Assembly: GCA_009783805.1 (NCBI GenBank)
Contig: WRCU01000074.1
Span: 1 to 7,398 of the forward strand
Length of the DNA: 7,398 nt
Direction: 5' to 3'
From: Oscillospiraceae bacterium
GTDB lineage: Bacteria; Bacillota; Clostridia; WRCU01
Shown here piece by piece: positions 1 to 7,398 of this stretch. The first letter of the stretch is position 1, and each line of letters begins with the position of its first letter. Below the pieces are notes generated by a model. It was not told the DNA's origin, made no database searches, and saw nothing but the letters and a program-made list of their open reading frames with translations. The translations under genes and the position numbers were made by a program.

Positions 1-215
1 CCGGCGTCCGTGCCCCCCGGCGTCTGCGAGGTGGCCTGGGTGCCGGTGCCGCCCGAGGCGTCCGCCAGCCCCCCGCCTTCCGGCCCGTCCCCGCCGAAGT
101 ACCTGCCCTTGATGGTGAAGCCCAAGATTATGAGGAGCGTTATGGCGACCGCCACCAGGATCAGGAAGAAAAGGCCTTCATGGCTTTGGCGCCGCTTCCT
201 GTAATAATATGCCAT
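1..215 (-). CDS. N-terminal fragment of a single-pass membrane-anchored protein, function unknown
   Basis: This minus-strand reading frame starts at an ATG (213-215) and stays open for 71 codons to the window edge, so only the N-terminus is present. A good ribosome binding site, GGGAGG (226 down to 221), lies five bases before the ATG, which supports a real start. Residues 1-12 are tyrosine-rich and then basic (RKRR at 6-9). Residues 14-35 form one hydrophobic segment, and a Gly/Thr/Ser/Asp-rich low-complexity stretch follows from about residue 40. By the positive-inside rule the basic end is cytoplasmic and the rest extracytoplasmic. There is no signal peptidase or lipobox motif, so it reads as an uncleaved anchor plus flexible linker leading to an extracellular domain that lies outside the window. 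Many cell-envelope proteins share this design, so no function is assigned. It is divergent from trmL across a shared control region. The plus-strand frame over the same bases is its shadow. Confidence 0.72.
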   Translation of the reverse strand, partial: MAYYYRKRRQSHEGLFFLILVAVAITLLIILGFTIKGRYFGGDGPEGGGLADASGGTGTQATSQTPGGTDA

Positions 216-231
216 TAAAGCCTCCCGTCAC

Positions 232-249
232 GCCAATGGTTCCATTGGC
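232..249. promoter_or_regulatory. Perfect palindrome between divergent genes, candidate operator
   Basis: GCCAATGG-TT-CCATTGGC is an exact inverted repeat with 8-bp arms and a 2-bp centre. It sits between the start of the minus-strand membrane gene (215) and trmL. Relative to the TATAAT at 262-267 it covers the -35 position for plus-strand transcription. For the minus strand it lies just downstream of the TATTAT at 268-263, about where transcription would start. That placement suits a dimeric repressor controlling both directions. The binding protein is unknown and the role is inferred from position and symmetry only. Confidence 0.45.
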
Positions 250-261
250 CATGGTAAGGTA

Positions 262-267
262 TATAAT
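262..267 (+). promoter_or_regulatory. Candidate -10 box for the trmL side
   Basis: A perfect TATAAT lies in the only clearly AT-rich patch of this GC-rich intergenic region. No good -35 box precedes it: the best spaced hexamer is TTCCAT at 240-245, which overlaps the palindrome, so an activator might be needed. Transcription would start near 273-276, giving a leader of about 58 bases to the preferred trmL start at 333. Confidence 0.35.
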
Positions 268-291
268 ATGGCAGAATGCCGCAAAACGCAA
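263..291 (-). promoter_or_regulatory. Candidate promoter for the minus-strand membrane protein gene
   Basis: Read on the minus strand, TTGCGT (291 to 286), a 17-bp spacer and TATTAT (268 to 263) resemble a sigma70-type promoter. The -10 matches five of six consensus bases and the -35 keeps TTG. The start point would fall near 256, giving a leader of about 40 bases that contains the palindrome and the GGGAGG ribosome binding site. It overlaps the plus-strand -10 box, so the two directions could compete. Confidence 0.3.
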
Positions 292-332
292 AGGTCGCCG
301 GCGCCGATAAAGGTGCCCGGCCAGGACAGCCG

Positions 333-824
333 ATGGGCATAGACGTGGTCTTGGTGGAGCCTGAGATACCGCAGAATACCGGCAACGTCGCCAGGACCTG
401 CGCCGCCGCCGGCTGTGGGCTGATCCTCGTGGGGGAGCTGGGTTTCGGGCTGGACGACGCGCGCATGCGGAGGGCGGGGCTGGACTATTGGGAATTCGTT
501 GGCATACGCAGGTGCGCGGACCTGGACGAGCTGAAGGCGGGCAGCGCGGGGGCCAAGCTCATCTACGCGTCCACGAAGTCCGCGTCCGTCTACACGGACG
601 TGGACTACGCCGCCCATGAGGACCTGATGCTGGTCTTCGGGTCGGAGACGTCCGGCCTGCCGGAGGGCCTGCTGAAAGACAACTACGCCGACTGCGTGAG
701 GATACCCATGGACGCGCGGGCGCGTTCGCTCAACCTCTCGAACTCCGTCGCGATAGTCCTGTATGAGGCGTTGAGGCAACGGGGGTTCCGCGGCCTGCTG
801 GGGCGGGGCAGCCTGCATCGGTAA
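333..824 (+). CDS. trmL: tRNA (cytidine/uridine-34-2'-O)-methyltransferase, TrmL (YibK) family
   Basis: This is a SPOUT-class methyltransferase. In E. coli, TrmL methylates the ribose 2'-hydroxyl of the wobble base of tRNA-Leu isoacceptors, using S-adenosylmethionine in the cytoplasm. The 163-residue protein has the family's three motifs in order: PEIPQNTGNVART near 10-22 (tRNA-side motif 1, with Arg21), FGSETSGLP at 102-110, and IPM...SLNLSNSVAIVLYEA at 124-146, which form the trefoil-knot cofactor site. Length matches the single-domain family (about 155-165 residues). I chose the ATG at 333 because AGGA at 323-326 is six bases upstream and the family begins directly with the first beta strand. 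An in-frame ATG at 276 would add 19 residues without family resemblance and has no ribosome binding site. The next gene begins 60 bases downstream. Family assignment is secure; the exact tRNA substrate is inferred. Confidence 0.92.
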   Translation: MGIDVVLVEPEIPQNTGNVARTCAAAGCGLILVGELGFGLDDARMRRAGLDYWEFVGIRRCADLDELKAGSAGAKLIYASTKSASVYTDVDYAAHEDLMLVFGSETSGLPEGLLKDNYADCVRIPMDARARSLNLSNSVAIVLYEALRQRGFRGLLGRGSLHR

Positions 825-884
825 CGGCGGTGCCTTGGCTAGGCTACGTTGCGTTAAGGCCGGGAACGGGAAAGGTAGGTAGGC

Positions 885-1997
885 ATGCCGGACATCGGAC
901 TGATTGAGGCGTTCATGCGTCTGACCTCGATCCACAGGCCGTCGAGGGGCGAAGGGGCCTTCGCGGAGGCCGCGGCCGCCGCGTTCGCCGAGGCGGGGAT
1001 AGCCTTGGCCGATGACGGCTCCGCGGGGGCCGTCGGGGGCGAGGCGGGCAACCTGTACGGGCTGGTCAAGGGCACCGCGGGCGCCCCGCCCATAATGCTG
1101 GTCGCCCACATGGACACGGTCGCGCCCGGCAAGGGGATCAGGCCGAGGGAAGAGGGCGGGTACATAGTGAGTTCGGGCGACACCGTGTTGGGGGCCGACG
1201 ACTGCGCGGGGGTAGTCGCCATACTCGGCGGCGTCGGGGACTCGATCCGGTCCGGCGGTCCGGGCGGGGACGTGCACATATTACTTACCGTCGCCGAGGA
1301 GATAGGGCTGATGGGGGCCAAGGCATACAGGCACCGGGGCGCCCCTCCCCAATACTGCTTCGTGCTCGACGGGGGCGGCCCGATAGGCGACGTGTTCGTG
1401 AAGGCGCCGTACCAGGCCACGCTGGACGTGACGATCACGGGCGTGGCGGCTCATGCCGGCATCGAGCCGGAGAAGGGCGTGAACGCCGTGTCCGTGGCGG
1501 CGGAGGCCGTCAGCGGGATGAGGCTGGGCAGGATCGACCCGGAGACGACGGCGAACATAGGGACGATCAAGGGTGAGGGCGCCGCGAACATAGTCTGCGG
1601 GCAGGTCTCCATGGAATGCGAGGCCAGGAGCGCGGTGAAGGCGAAGCTGGACGGGCAGGTCGCCCATATGGAGGGCAGGTTCAGGGACGCCGCCGCCAGG
1701 GCCGGGGCGAGCGCCGAAATAAAGACGTGCATGGAGTACGAGGGGTTTGAGGTAGGCGCCGAAGACCCCATCATACGCCTGCTGGAAAAAGCCTTCGGCC
1801 GGATGGGATTGGCGGCCAGGCTCAAGGCCACCGGCGGCGGCAGCGACACCAACGTGTTCAACGCGTCGGGGATGAGGTCGGTCAACCTAGGGTTGGGGAT
1901 GGAGAAGGTGCATACGGTCGGCGAGCGCATACGCCGCGATGACATAGCCAAGGCTTCGGAGATGGTGCGCAGGATCGTCGAGGCGGCGGCCGACTGA
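885..1997 (+). CDS. M20-family metallopeptidase, peptidase T-like (tripeptidase-like aminopeptidase)
   Basis: This 370-residue cytoplasmic di-zinc exopeptidase belongs to the PepT-like branch of family M20, whose members hydrolyse short peptides. The full catalytic set can be read. AHMDTV gives metal ligand His75 and Asp77. GADDCAG gives bridging Asp105. AEEIG gives the general base Glu138 and metal ligand Glu139. LDGGG gives Asp162, and the C-terminal VHT gives His343. His190 (VAAHAG) lies in the dimerisation/lid domain, about residues 175-290, as in the family. The TGGGSDTN segment (316-323) is typical of the C-terminal catalytic part. AGGTAGG-type purine motifs (873-883) precede the ATG. 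It lies 60 bases after trmL and 52 before pfk, on the same strand, so co-transcription is plausible. Substrate range cannot be read from sequence: it might be a tripeptidase, a dipeptidase or a related amidohydrolase. No tie to glycolysis is evident. Confidence 0.88.
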   Translation: MPDIGLIEAFMRLTSIHRPSRGEGAFAEAAAAAFAEAGIALADDGSAGAVGGEAGNLYGLVKGTAGAPPIMLVAHMDTVAPGKGIRPREEGGYIVSSGDTVLGADDCAGVVAILGGVGDSIRSGGPGGDVHILLTVAEEIGLMGAKAYRHRGAPPQYCFVLDGGGPIGDVFVKAPYQATLDVTITGVAAHAGIEPEKGVNAVSVAAEAVSGMRLGRIDPETTANIGTIKGEGAANIVCGQVSMECEARSAVKAKLDGQVAHMEGRFRDAAARAGASAEIKTCMEYEGFEVGAEDPIIRLLEKAFGRMGLAARLKATGGGSDTNVFNASGMRSVNLGLGMEKVHTVGERIRRDDIAKASEMVRRIVEAAAD

Positions 1998-2049
1998 GGC
2001 GTGGGGCCTTTCATGCGGCGCGAAAGCCGCGACGGGCGGGGGAGGGCTT

Positions 2050-3141
2050 GTGTTGGCCAGGAGAATCGGAATAATGACGGACGGCGGCGACTGCCCGGGC
2101 ATGAACGCCGTCATACGGGCCATAGGGAAGACGGCCATGTCCAAGCACGGCATGGAGGCCGTCGGCTTTAGGGACGGCTACAAGGGCCTCGTGGCCAACA
2201 ATTTCATTAAACTGAGGCAGGAGCACGTCTCGGGGATCCTGGACAAGGGAGGGTCGATCCTGGGGCTGTCGGGCAACCGCGACCCATTCCGCTTCAAGAT
2301 GGACAAGGACGGCGAGTACGGCTACAGCGACCAGTCGGATAGGGCGGCGGAATCCTTCAGGATGCATAGGCTGGACTGCCTGATCGCCGTCGGGAACGCG
2401 GAGACCCTGCGCATAGCGGCCAGGCTGCAGGAAAAAGGGCTCAACGTGATAGCGCTGCCCAAGTCCGTGGAGAACGACGTGAGCGGCACCGACATGACCG
2501 TCGGGTTCACGACGGCGGTGGACTTCGCGGTGGGTGCGATAGACAAGCTGCACTCCAGCGCGGAGTCCAGCCATAAGCTGATGATCCTGGAGGTCCTGGG
2601 GAGCCGGTCGGGATGGGTGGCGGTGGAGTCCGGGCTGGCCGGTGGGGCGGACGTCCTCCTCACCCCGGAATTCACGTACGACGTAGGCAAGGTGGCGCGT
2701 AAGGTCCTGCAGCGGAGGAACGACGGAAAAAGCTTCAGTATAATCGTCATGTCCGAAGGGGCGGTTTCGGCGGAGGATGGGCTTACGGGCGTCTCGGCCG
2801 ACACGGAGGGCCTGGGGGGCAGGGACCGGCTGGGCGCGGCCGGCATCAGGCTGGCCACGGGCCTGGAGCGGCTTACCGGCATAGAGTGTCAGGTGACCGT
2901 ATTGGGCAACCTGCTGAGGGGTGGGCGGCCGGTACCCTATGACAGGACGCTGGCCACCGCCTACGGCATGAAAGCCGTGGAAATGGCATGCGAGGGGACG
3001 TACGGCTCGATGGTCGCCTTCGTGGGCGGCTCCATGGTCGCCGTCCCGATATCGGACGCGCTGAGAGGGTTCAGGCGCCTGACCATGGAAAGCGAGGTCG
3101 TGAGGAGCTGCCTGAACCTGGGCATGTCCTTCGGCGCCTAG
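2050..3141 (+). CDS. 6-phosphofructokinase family protein with altered active-site residues
   Basis: The family phosphorylates fructose-6-phosphate to the 1,6-bisphosphate with ATP or pyrophosphate. The whole PFK fold is present in 363 residues: GGDCPGMNAVIRA (12-24), GGSILG (67-72), PKSVENDVSGTD (137-148), AESSHK (171-176), SEG (235-237) and LRGGRPVPYDR (289-299). Several conserved positions differ. By gapless alignment to my recall of E. coli PfkA, the GGDGS loop is GNAET (115-119): Asp103 becomes Ala117 and Gly104 becomes Glu118. TIDND is SVEND (139-143), so catalytic Asp127 is Glu141. Position 124 is Lys138, Arg162 is Lys176, Arg171 is Ser185 and His249 is Asn287; Arg252 is kept as Arg290. 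Lys at 124 with an acidic residue at 104 recalls pyrophosphate-dependent enzymes, but the lost Asp103 fits neither class. GGAGGG (2041-2046) precedes either GTG 2050 or in-frame TTG 2053; the TTG has the better spacing. Fold is certain; phosphoryl donor, and even activity, are uncertain. Confidence 0.88.
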   Translation: MLARRIGIMTDGGDCPGMNAVIRAIGKTAMSKHGMEAVGFRDGYKGLVANNFIKLRQEHVSGILDKGGSILGLSGNRDPFRFKMDKDGEYGYSDQSDRAAESFRMHRLDCLIAVGNAETLRIAARLQEKGLNVIALPKSVENDVSGTDMTVGFTTAVDFAVGAIDKLHSSAESSHKLMILEVLGSRSGWVAVESGLAGGADVLLTPEFTYDVGKVARKVLQRRNDGKSFSIIVMSEGAVSAEDGLTGVSADTEGLGGRDRLGAAGIRLATGLERLTGIECQVTVLGNLLRGGRPVPYDRTLATAYGMKAVEMACEGTYGSMVAFVGGSMVAVPISDALRGFRRLTMESEVVRSCLNLGMSFGA

Positions 3142-3182
3142 CTCACGAAAGTGCCATAAACAATATTGGGGGCCTTTGCTAA

Positions 3183-5181
<1,999 letters not shown>

Positions 5182-5246
5182 TTGTTTTAAAGCGCCCCAT
5201 GGCATGGGCTGGCGAAGCTGGGGGCGACCATAGCTGGGACATAAAA

Positions 5247-5268
5247 CGCCGCCTCACCTGAGGCGGCG
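5247..5268 (-). terminator. Strong GC-rich stem-loop between gap and pgk-tpi
   Basis: CGCCGCCTC (5247-5255), loop ACCT, GAGGCGGCG (5260-5268) form a perfect 9-bp stem with a tetraloop. The bases just left are AAAA (5243-5246), so on the minus strand the hairpin is followed by TTTTAT, the form of an intrinsic terminator. On the plus strand only CTTGATGTT follows, so plus-strand termination would be weak or partial. It might block antisense transcription into gap, attenuate read-through into pgk-tpi, or protect the 3' end of a processed gap mRNA. Confidence 0.45.
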
Positions 5269-5280
5269 CTTGATGTTGGG

Positions 5281-5298
5281 TCGGGCGCGGACGCCCGA
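5281..5298 (+). promoter_or_regulatory. Second stem-loop in the gap to pgk-tpi intergenic region
   Basis: TCGGGCG (5281-5287), loop CGGA (5288-5291) and CGCCCGA (5292-5298) form a perfect 7-bp stem with a tetraloop, 12 bases after the previous hairpin and 37 before the pgk-tpi start. An A-rich AAATAAACC follows and no T-run, so it is not a standard terminator. It may act as a 5' stabiliser or processing mark for the pgk-tpi message. The rest of 5182-5335 has a short imperfectly placed repeat (CCCATG/CATGGG at 5196-5208) and no convincing promoter. Confidence 0.35.
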
Positions 5299-5335
5299 AA
5301 TAAACCATGGGGAGAGGTCGGGACCTAGGATGGGC

Positions 5336-7267
5336 ATGCTGAACAAGAAGAGCATCAAGGACATCGACGTGGCGGGCAAGAAGGCGATGGTCAGGGTGGA
5401 TTTCAACGTCCCCTTGGACGCCGACCTCAAGGTGACGGACGACAGCAGGATCCTAGGGGCGGTCCCGACCATTCGGTACCTCGTCGAGAGCAAGGCGGCC
5501 GTGATACTCATATCCCACTTAGGTAGGCCGAAGGGCGGCTTTGACGCCAAACTCAGCCTTAAGCCCGCAGCCGCGCGGCTTTCGGACCTCATGAAGGTCC
5601 GGGTTTCCATCGCCTCGGACGTGATCGGGCCCGACGCCAAGGAAAAGGCGGCCTCGCTCAAGCCGGGGCAAATAATGATGCTGGAGAACGTGAGGTTCCA
5701 TAAGGAGGAGGAGGAGAACGACCCGGCCTTCGCGAAGGAGTTGGCCTCCATGGCCGACGTGTTCGTCAACGACGCCTTCGGAACGGCGCATCGGGCGCAC
5801 GCCTCCACGGCCGGCATAGCGGAATTCCTGCCGTCGGTCTGCGGCATGCTTATCCAGAAGGAGCTCAGCTTCATGGGCAAGGCCCTGAGCTCGCCCGAAA
5901 AGCCGTTCGTGGCGATCCTGGGCGGCGCGAAGGTTTCCGACAAGATCGGGGTCATAGAGAACCTCCTGGGCAAGGTGGACACCCTGATAATCGGCGGCGG
6001 GATGGCGTACACGTTCCTGAAGGCCAAGGGGTACGCGATAGGGAACTCCATATGCGAGGACGACAAGCTGGGGCTGGCCCGTAAGATCATGGATAAGGCG
6101 GAGTCCAACGGCGTCAACCTGCTGCTGCCCGTCGGCAGCATCATAGGGAAGGAATTTAAGGCGGACACCGAGAATAAATACGTTCCCTCCGATGCGATGC
6201 CGGACGGCTGGATCGGCATGGACATAGGGAACGTGACGATAGAGCAGTACACCCATGAGATCAGGAGGGCGAAGACCATCGTCTGGAACGGGCCCATGGG
6301 CGTCTTCGAGTTCCCGAACTTCGCGAAGGGGACCAAGGAGATCGCGCGCGCCGTGGCCGAGTCGGGCGCGGTCTCGATAGTCGGCGGGGGCGACTCCGTA
6401 GCCGCGGTGGAGCAGATGGGCTTCGCAGGCAGGATCTCCCACATCTCGACGGGCGGCGGGGCGTCGCTTGAGTTCCTGGAAGGCAAGGAGCTGCCCGGCA
6501 TCGCCTGCCTGAAGGACAACAGGGGCAAGATCATAGCGGGCAACTGGAAGATGAACAAGCTCCCCGGGGAGGCGGCGGCATACGTCCGCGAGCTGGCGCC
6601 GAAAGTGGAGGGGGCGGGGACCGAGACCGTCGTCATAGTCCCCTACGTCTGCATACCCGAGGTGGTCGAGGCCGCCAAGGGGACGTCCGTGAAGGTGGGC
6701 GCGCAGAACGTCCATTATGAGGAGAAGGGCGCCTACACGGGTGAGGTCTCGGCGCAGATGCTGCTGGCCGCCGGGGTCGAGTACGCGTTGATAGGCCATT
6801 CCGAAAGGCGTGAGTATTTCGGCGAGACCGACGGCTACGTGAACAGGAAGGCGCTGGCGGCGCTTAAGGCCGGCCTCAAGCCCATCGTGTGCGTCGGCGA
6901 GTCCCTGGAGCAGAGGGAGCTCGGGGTGATGCCGGAGATACTGAGGTACCAGGTGAAGAGGGCGCTGCAGGGCGTGACGGCCGACTGGCTGGGCACGCTG
7001 GTCATAGCCTACGAGCCCATTTGGGCGATAGGCACCGGGAAAACCGCCACCGCCGCCCAGGCGAACGAGGCCTGCTCCATCATCCGCAAGGCGGTCAAGG
7101 AGCTGTACGGCGTGGAGGAAGGCGGCATGGTGCGCATACAGTACGGCGGCAGCGTGACGGCCGCGAACGCCGGCGAGCTGTTCGGCATGCCGGACATAGA
7201 CGGTGGGCTGGTCGGGGGCGCGTCGCTCAAGTCGGACGAGTTCGCGAGGATCGTGAAGTTCGAGTGA
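5336..7267 (+). CDS. pgk-tpi: Bifunctional phosphoglycerate kinase / triosephosphate isomerase fusion
   Basis: One continuous 643-residue frame encodes two glycolytic enzymes. The PGK half (about 1-394) makes ATP and 3-phosphoglycerate from 1,3-bisphosphoglycerate. It shows RVDFNVPLD (20-28), SHLGRPKGG (60-68), LENVRFH (116-122), [14 protein letters not shown] (145-158), [10 protein letters not shown] (196-205), NGPMGVFE (318-325), GGGDS (350-354) and [10 protein letters not shown] (371-380). The TPI half (about 396-643) interconverts dihydroxyacetone phosphate and glyceraldehyde-3-phosphate. It has AGNWKMN with Lys405, IGHSERR with His488, [13 protein letters not shown] with Glu560 and loop 6, and the phosphate-binding QYGGS and GGLVGGAS. 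All TPI catalytic residues are present. The PGK ending ([10 protein letters not shown]) runs straight into the TPI opening (RGKIIAGN) near 6521, with no linker and no start codon there. PGK-TPI fusion is known from Thermotoga maritima. ATG 5336 is chosen because AGGA (5327-5330) is five bases before it and [12 protein letters not shown] is a normal PGK start. ATG 5330 would add two residues. Confidence 0.95.
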   Translation: MLNKKSIKDIDVAGKKAMVRVDFNVPLDADLKVTDDSRILGAVPTIRYLVESKAAVILISHLGRPKGGFDAKLSLKPAAARLSDLMKVRVSIASDVIGPDAKEKAASLKPGQIMMLENVRFHKEEEENDPAFAKELASMADVFVNDAFGTAHRAHASTAGIAEFLPSVCGMLIQKELSFMGKALSSPEKPFVAILGGAKVSDKIGVIENLLGKVDTLIIGGGMAYTFLKAKGYAIGNSICEDDKLGLARKIMDKAESNGVNLLLPVGSIIGKEFKADTENKYVPSDAMPDGWIGMDIGNVTIEQYTHEIRRAKTIVWNGPMGVFEFPNFAKGTKEIARAVAESGAVSIVGGGDSVAAVEQMGFAGRISHISTGGGASLEFLEGKELPGIACLKDNRGKIIAGNWKMNKLPGEAAAYVRELAPKVEGAGTETVVIVPYVCIPEVVEAAKGTSVKVGAQNVHYEEKGAYTGEVSAQMLLAAGVEYALIGHSERREYFGETDGYVNRKALAALKAGLKPIVCVGESLEQRELGVMPEILRYQVKRALQGVTADWLGTLVIAYEPIWAIGTGKTATAAQANEACSIIRKAVKELYGVEEGGMVRIQYGGSVTAANAGELFGMPDIDGGLVGGASLKSDEFARIVKFE

Positions 7268-7272
7268 CGATG

Positions 7273-7293
7273 CCCGTCCGTCGCAATGACGGG
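7273..7293. terminator. Stem-loop between convergent genes, possible bidirectional terminator
   Basis: CCCGTC (7273-7278), loop CGTCGCAAT, GACGGG (7288-7293) form a 6-bp stem beginning five bases after the pgk-tpi stop and ending 19 bases before the stop of the convergent minus-strand gene. Position suits termination from both sides. No T-run follows on either strand, so intrinsic termination is unproven. The right half, CGTCGCAATGACGGG, resembles the end of a short dispersed repeat that I recall from several bacterial genomes. Confidence 0.35.
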
Positions 7294-7312
7294 ATACGGA
7301 TCGCCGCGCCGC

Positions 7313-7398
7313 TCAGCCCATCGCCACCTCGAGGGCTATCCTGCTCCAGTCCCACAGGCGCTGCGGCTGATACCTGACCGTGCTGATGTCCTTCAGGA
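7313..7398 (-). CDS. C-terminal fragment of an unidentified protein
   Basis: On the minus strand a frame enters from the window edge and runs 27 codons (7396 to 7316) to a TGA at 7315-7313. The peptide starts LKDISTVRYQPQ, continues RLWDWSRIALEVAMG and then ends. It is compatible with the tail of a folded enzyme: the W..W..IA pattern slightly recalls the end of glycosyltransferases, but this is too little to name a family. AGG and ATA codons match those of its neighbours. The gene is convergent with pgk-tpi, with 45 bases between their stops. A short open frame can occur by chance, so confidence is limited. Confidence 0.45.
   Translation of the reverse strand, partial: LKDISTVRYQPQRLWDWSRIALEVAMG

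Noticed and set aside
10..204. Short plus-strand frame at the left edge
   Set aside because: It is Pro/Ser-rich and mirrors the minus-strand membrane protein, which has a ribosome binding site and a coherent membrane segment.
228..1277. Minus-strand frame of 349 codons across trmL and the peptidase gene
   Set aside because: It spans two well-supported plus-strand genes and their spacer, and shows no domain or ribosome binding site.
2015..2030. GCGGC/GCCGC inverted repeat before pfk as a terminator
   Set aside because: The stem is only 5 bp, no T-run follows, and such matches are common by chance in GC-rich spacers.
5196..5208. CCCATG-G-CATGGG inverted repeat after gap as a terminator or operator
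   Set aside because: A one-base centre cannot form an RNA hairpin loop without opening pairs, and no T-run or promoter is associated with it.
5270..5335. Upstream extension of pgk-tpi to 5270
   Set aside because: The extension crosses a stem-loop and has no PGK similarity; MLNKKSIKD at 5336 is a normal PGK start with AGGA at good spacing.
5254..6636. Long minus-strand open reading frame (460 codons) opposite pgk-tpi
   Set aside because: The plus strand encodes unmistakable PGK and TPI motifs here. The antisense frame is Ser/Pro-rich, matches no known domain and arises from codon bias in GC-rich DNA.
5519..6799. Second long minus-strand frame (426 codons) opposite pgk-tpi
   Set aside because: It overlaps the other antisense frame as well as the real gene, and its Arg/His/Leu/Gly-rich composition is typical of a shadow frame.

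Overview
The window is bacterial, GC-rich chromosomal DNA. It holds a compact run of six co-directional plus-strand genes, flanked on each side by a fragment of a minus-strand gene. The enzyme set (SPOUT tRNA methyltransferase, M20 tripeptidase-like peptidase, 6-phosphofructokinase, class I GAPDH, phosphoglycerate kinase, triosephosphate isomerase) is of bacterial type. Codon use is unusual for such GC-rich DNA: arginine is very often AGG and isoleucine is often ATA. The PGK N-terminus and the DUF2156 protein look most like those of anaerobic Firmicutes or Synergistota-like bacteria. I cannot fix the phylum from the sequence alone.

Layout, left to right. (1) 1-215, minus strand: the first 71 codons of a membrane-anchored protein of unknown function, cut by the window edge. 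(2) 216-332: a divergent control region with an AT-rich promoter-like island and a perfect 8-bp-arm palindrome. (3) 333-824: trmL-type tRNA 2'-O-methyltransferase. (4) 885-1997: M20 peptidase of the PepT-like group. (5) 2050-3141: a phosphofructokinase homologue with several changed active-site positions. (6) 3183-4094: a DUF2156 (phosphatidylglycerol lysyltransferase C-terminal-like) acyltransferase-fold protein. (7) 4165-5181: GAPDH, with a good sigma70-type promoter just upstream, inside the end of the previous gene. (8) 5182-5335: an intergenic region with two strong stem-loops. (9) 5336-7267: a single continuous PGK-TPI fusion. (10) 7313-7398, minus strand: the last 27 codons of an unidentified convergent gene, with a stem-loop between it and pgk-tpi. 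No stretch over 300 bases lacks a gene.

Functionally this is a glycolytic cluster. PFK would make fructose-1,6-bisphosphate, which an aldolase not present here would split. The TPI half of the fusion then interconverts the triose phosphates, GAPDH oxidises and phosphorylates glyceraldehyde-3-phosphate, and the PGK half makes ATP and 3-phosphoglycerate. The peptidase, tRNA methyltransferase and DUF2156 genes have no evident biochemical link to glycolysis.

I found no wholly new system. The items most worth checking are the altered catalytic positions of the PFK homologue, the linkerless PGK-TPI fusion, the operator-like palindrome between divergent genes, and the tandem stem-loops between gap and pgk-tpi.
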